The notes under the pieces were generated by a model. That model was not told the DNA's origin and did no database searches. It worked only from the letters and a program-made list of their open reading frames with translations. From positions 17,435,444 to 17,499,443 of the forward strand of contig NC_090703.1 in NCBI RefSeq assembly GCF_040954835.1: a stretch of DNA of 64,000 bases, read 5' to 3'. Shown here piece by piece: positions 62,500-64,000 of the stretch. The stretch is from Lepisosteus oculatus (Eukaryota > Chordata > Actinopteri > Semionotiformes > Lepisosteidae). The first letter of the stretch is position 1. Every line of letters begins with the position of its first letter. A program made the translations under genes and the position numbers.

Positions 62500-64000
62500 A
62501 TATGTATGTAAAAACAGTGTCCATTACTATGTATTTATTAAACCAAATCATCCACGAAAAGCTATTGTTAACTGGTATTAAATACCTTAGTAGCAAAGAT
62601 ATAATTCAAATTTTTACAAAATGCTTTAAAAGTAAGCTCAGTTGTTTTTATCCATATTTACTGTGAGTGTACAGATAAACTGTGGTATATTTTACTGATG
62701 CACAGCAAGGAAAGAGGAAAAGCTAAAGTAATAGGATAATGAAGAGTTATTCATTGTTATTAATTATAATTGTTATTTTCAACAACCATTCTGCATTGTT
62801 GCTTCTTTTTATTTTTAAATCTCATAAATCACAGAATCACGTGATGGAACATAAGGAAAGCACAATTCAGCTAAACCCAGGCATGACATGTCACAGCAAT
62901 TACTTATTTAAAATAAACCATAACCCATTTTTAAAAAATTAAAATCATTGTTAGTTATGAAGTATGGTACAAAATGCTTGAAAACAGAGCTAGGAAGTTC
63001 AAAGTGCAGATTTTGTACTGGCACTGCCACAGATTCCTACCTCATATGATGGAATATCTATCGTTCAGTATGCAGTGTATGTAGATGAAGCCACATCTGC
63101 ACAGCCCAGCCAGGAGTCATACTCACAATGCCAAATGGTCAACCACTTGATGAGTGGTATTTGAATGCACTTGTCAAACTAGGAGAGAGACTTTGCCATA
63201 AGAGGCCTACTATACACAGTTAGCTTTGTTATATCTCTAGGCAGGATAGGGAAAGGAATTCACAAATAACACTGAATGGGGTCAACTTTTTCAATGTGCT
63301 GAGATAAATAAGAGGTAGGGATTATTAGGACTTGCAAATATTGATTATTATTGTACATGTACACATTCTGAAAAGTATTTGGAAAGAAACATCACAACTA
63401 TGCTTTCTTTCCACATATAACACACTGAACAGACATGAACACCGTAAAATAACACAATGAATTAAAAAATTAAAAAATTAAAAAATGGGTTGAGCGAAGT
63501 TTTGGGGGGTATTCCTATGTATTTGGTATTCCGTTGCTTCACACTAGTTGAGTATGCAGCCACAGTGAAGAGATACATGACTGAATGTATAGTAATTGGC
63601 ATCTGATTGGATAAATCTCATTCTGGAGAGTGGAAGAGATTATACTACAGGCAGGGAATAGGGATAGTATTTTTTAAATTAATATACTGGACCACAAATT
63701 ACTATAAAAACACCTTCTACCTTCATATTGCTTTTGCATAGCAGCAAAATAGCTTTAAGATGTTGTTAAATTTAGAAAGGTGGCTGTAAAAGCTTTAAAA
63801 TACAAGAAAACGTTATCTTTACAAACACTAAAATGAGTGTTATGGGCATGTAAAAAGAGGCTTTCGTGTTCTCCTGTTCAGAGCATGCAAAATTCTTTCA
63901 AGAGTGGTGCTCCGTTTTAGAGCTATGTTGAGCCATTTTCTTCAGCTTTTGTATGAAGATAATATAATGCTCTCATTAACCAATCTGCTGCCACCTTACA
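62500..64000. other. Intron of plekhg3 presumed; no exon seen
   Basis: Since the next upstream plekhg3 exon must lie at higher coordinates, this should be intronic. I looked for an exon ending two bases into a codon before a GT and found none that fits. Confidence 0.5.

Noticed and set aside
1..64000. CRISPR arrays, bacterial operons, rRNA operons
   Set aside because: No regularly spaced repeats or prokaryotic gene layout; the DNA is eukaryotic with introns and SINEs.

Overview
The window is vertebrate nuclear DNA, most probably from a ray-finned fish. It is AT-rich (about 63% A+T by eye), gene-poor and full of dispersed repeats. The genes are split into short exons with GT-AG boundaries. 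It carries exon 1 of globin X, a globin kept in fishes and some amphibians and reptiles but absent from mammals and birds. It also carries fish-type repeats: 5S-rRNA-derived SINEs, tRNA-derived SINEs, Tc1-like transposons and L2-like LINE fragments. I cannot name the species.

All three protein-coding loci lie on the minus strand. (1) 37.2-61.2 kb holds fifteen consecutive exons of plekhg3, a Rho guanine-nucleotide exchange factor. They run from inside the DH domain, through the PH domain, to the stop codon; the 5' exons lie beyond base 64000. Reading frame is kept across every junction, including one 11-nt microexon. (2) 25.3-27.4 kb holds a 705-codon uninterrupted ORF. It has four tandem ~58-residue repeats followed by a domain with HTE and PC-x8-C signatures, as in zinc-dependent nucleoside/nucleic-acid deaminases. 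I do not recognise the family; this is the most unusual gene here. (3) 19.85-20.01 kb holds exon 1 of globin X, with a start suited to N-terminal acylation and a good splice donor. I could not find its later exons in the 19.8 kb below it.

The rest is intergenic or intronic. From low to high coordinate: a Tc1 remnant abutting a 5S SINE and a LINE/SINE tail (0-1.2 kb); tRNA-derived SINE copies at 8.9, 11.4 and 13.0 kb; a 73-bp insertion with a perfect 15-bp target duplication (12.4 kb); a perfect 21-bp hairpin (14.7 kb); a truncated 5S SINE (16.0 kb); a 316-bp terminal-inverted-repeat element (18.5 kb); a 5S SINE lying between LINE pieces (22.7-23.9 kb); a possible hAT remnant (31.6 kb); a GC-rich tRNA-like element (35.9 kb); a SINE nested in a SINE (38.8-39.4 kb); and, within plekhg3 introns, a long-TIR Tc1/mariner relic (49.9 kb), an L2-like fragment (52.8 kb), a diverged 5S SINE (54.4 kb) and two Tc1 relics (57.9 and 61.7 kb). 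The heptamer TACAGTA/TACTGTA is strikingly frequent in the non-coding DNA.

The three genes need not act together. In human, PLEKHG3 sits on chromosome 14 near SPTB. Adjacency of globin X and plekhg3 fits an ancestral vertebrate linkage, with the deaminase-like gene placed between them.
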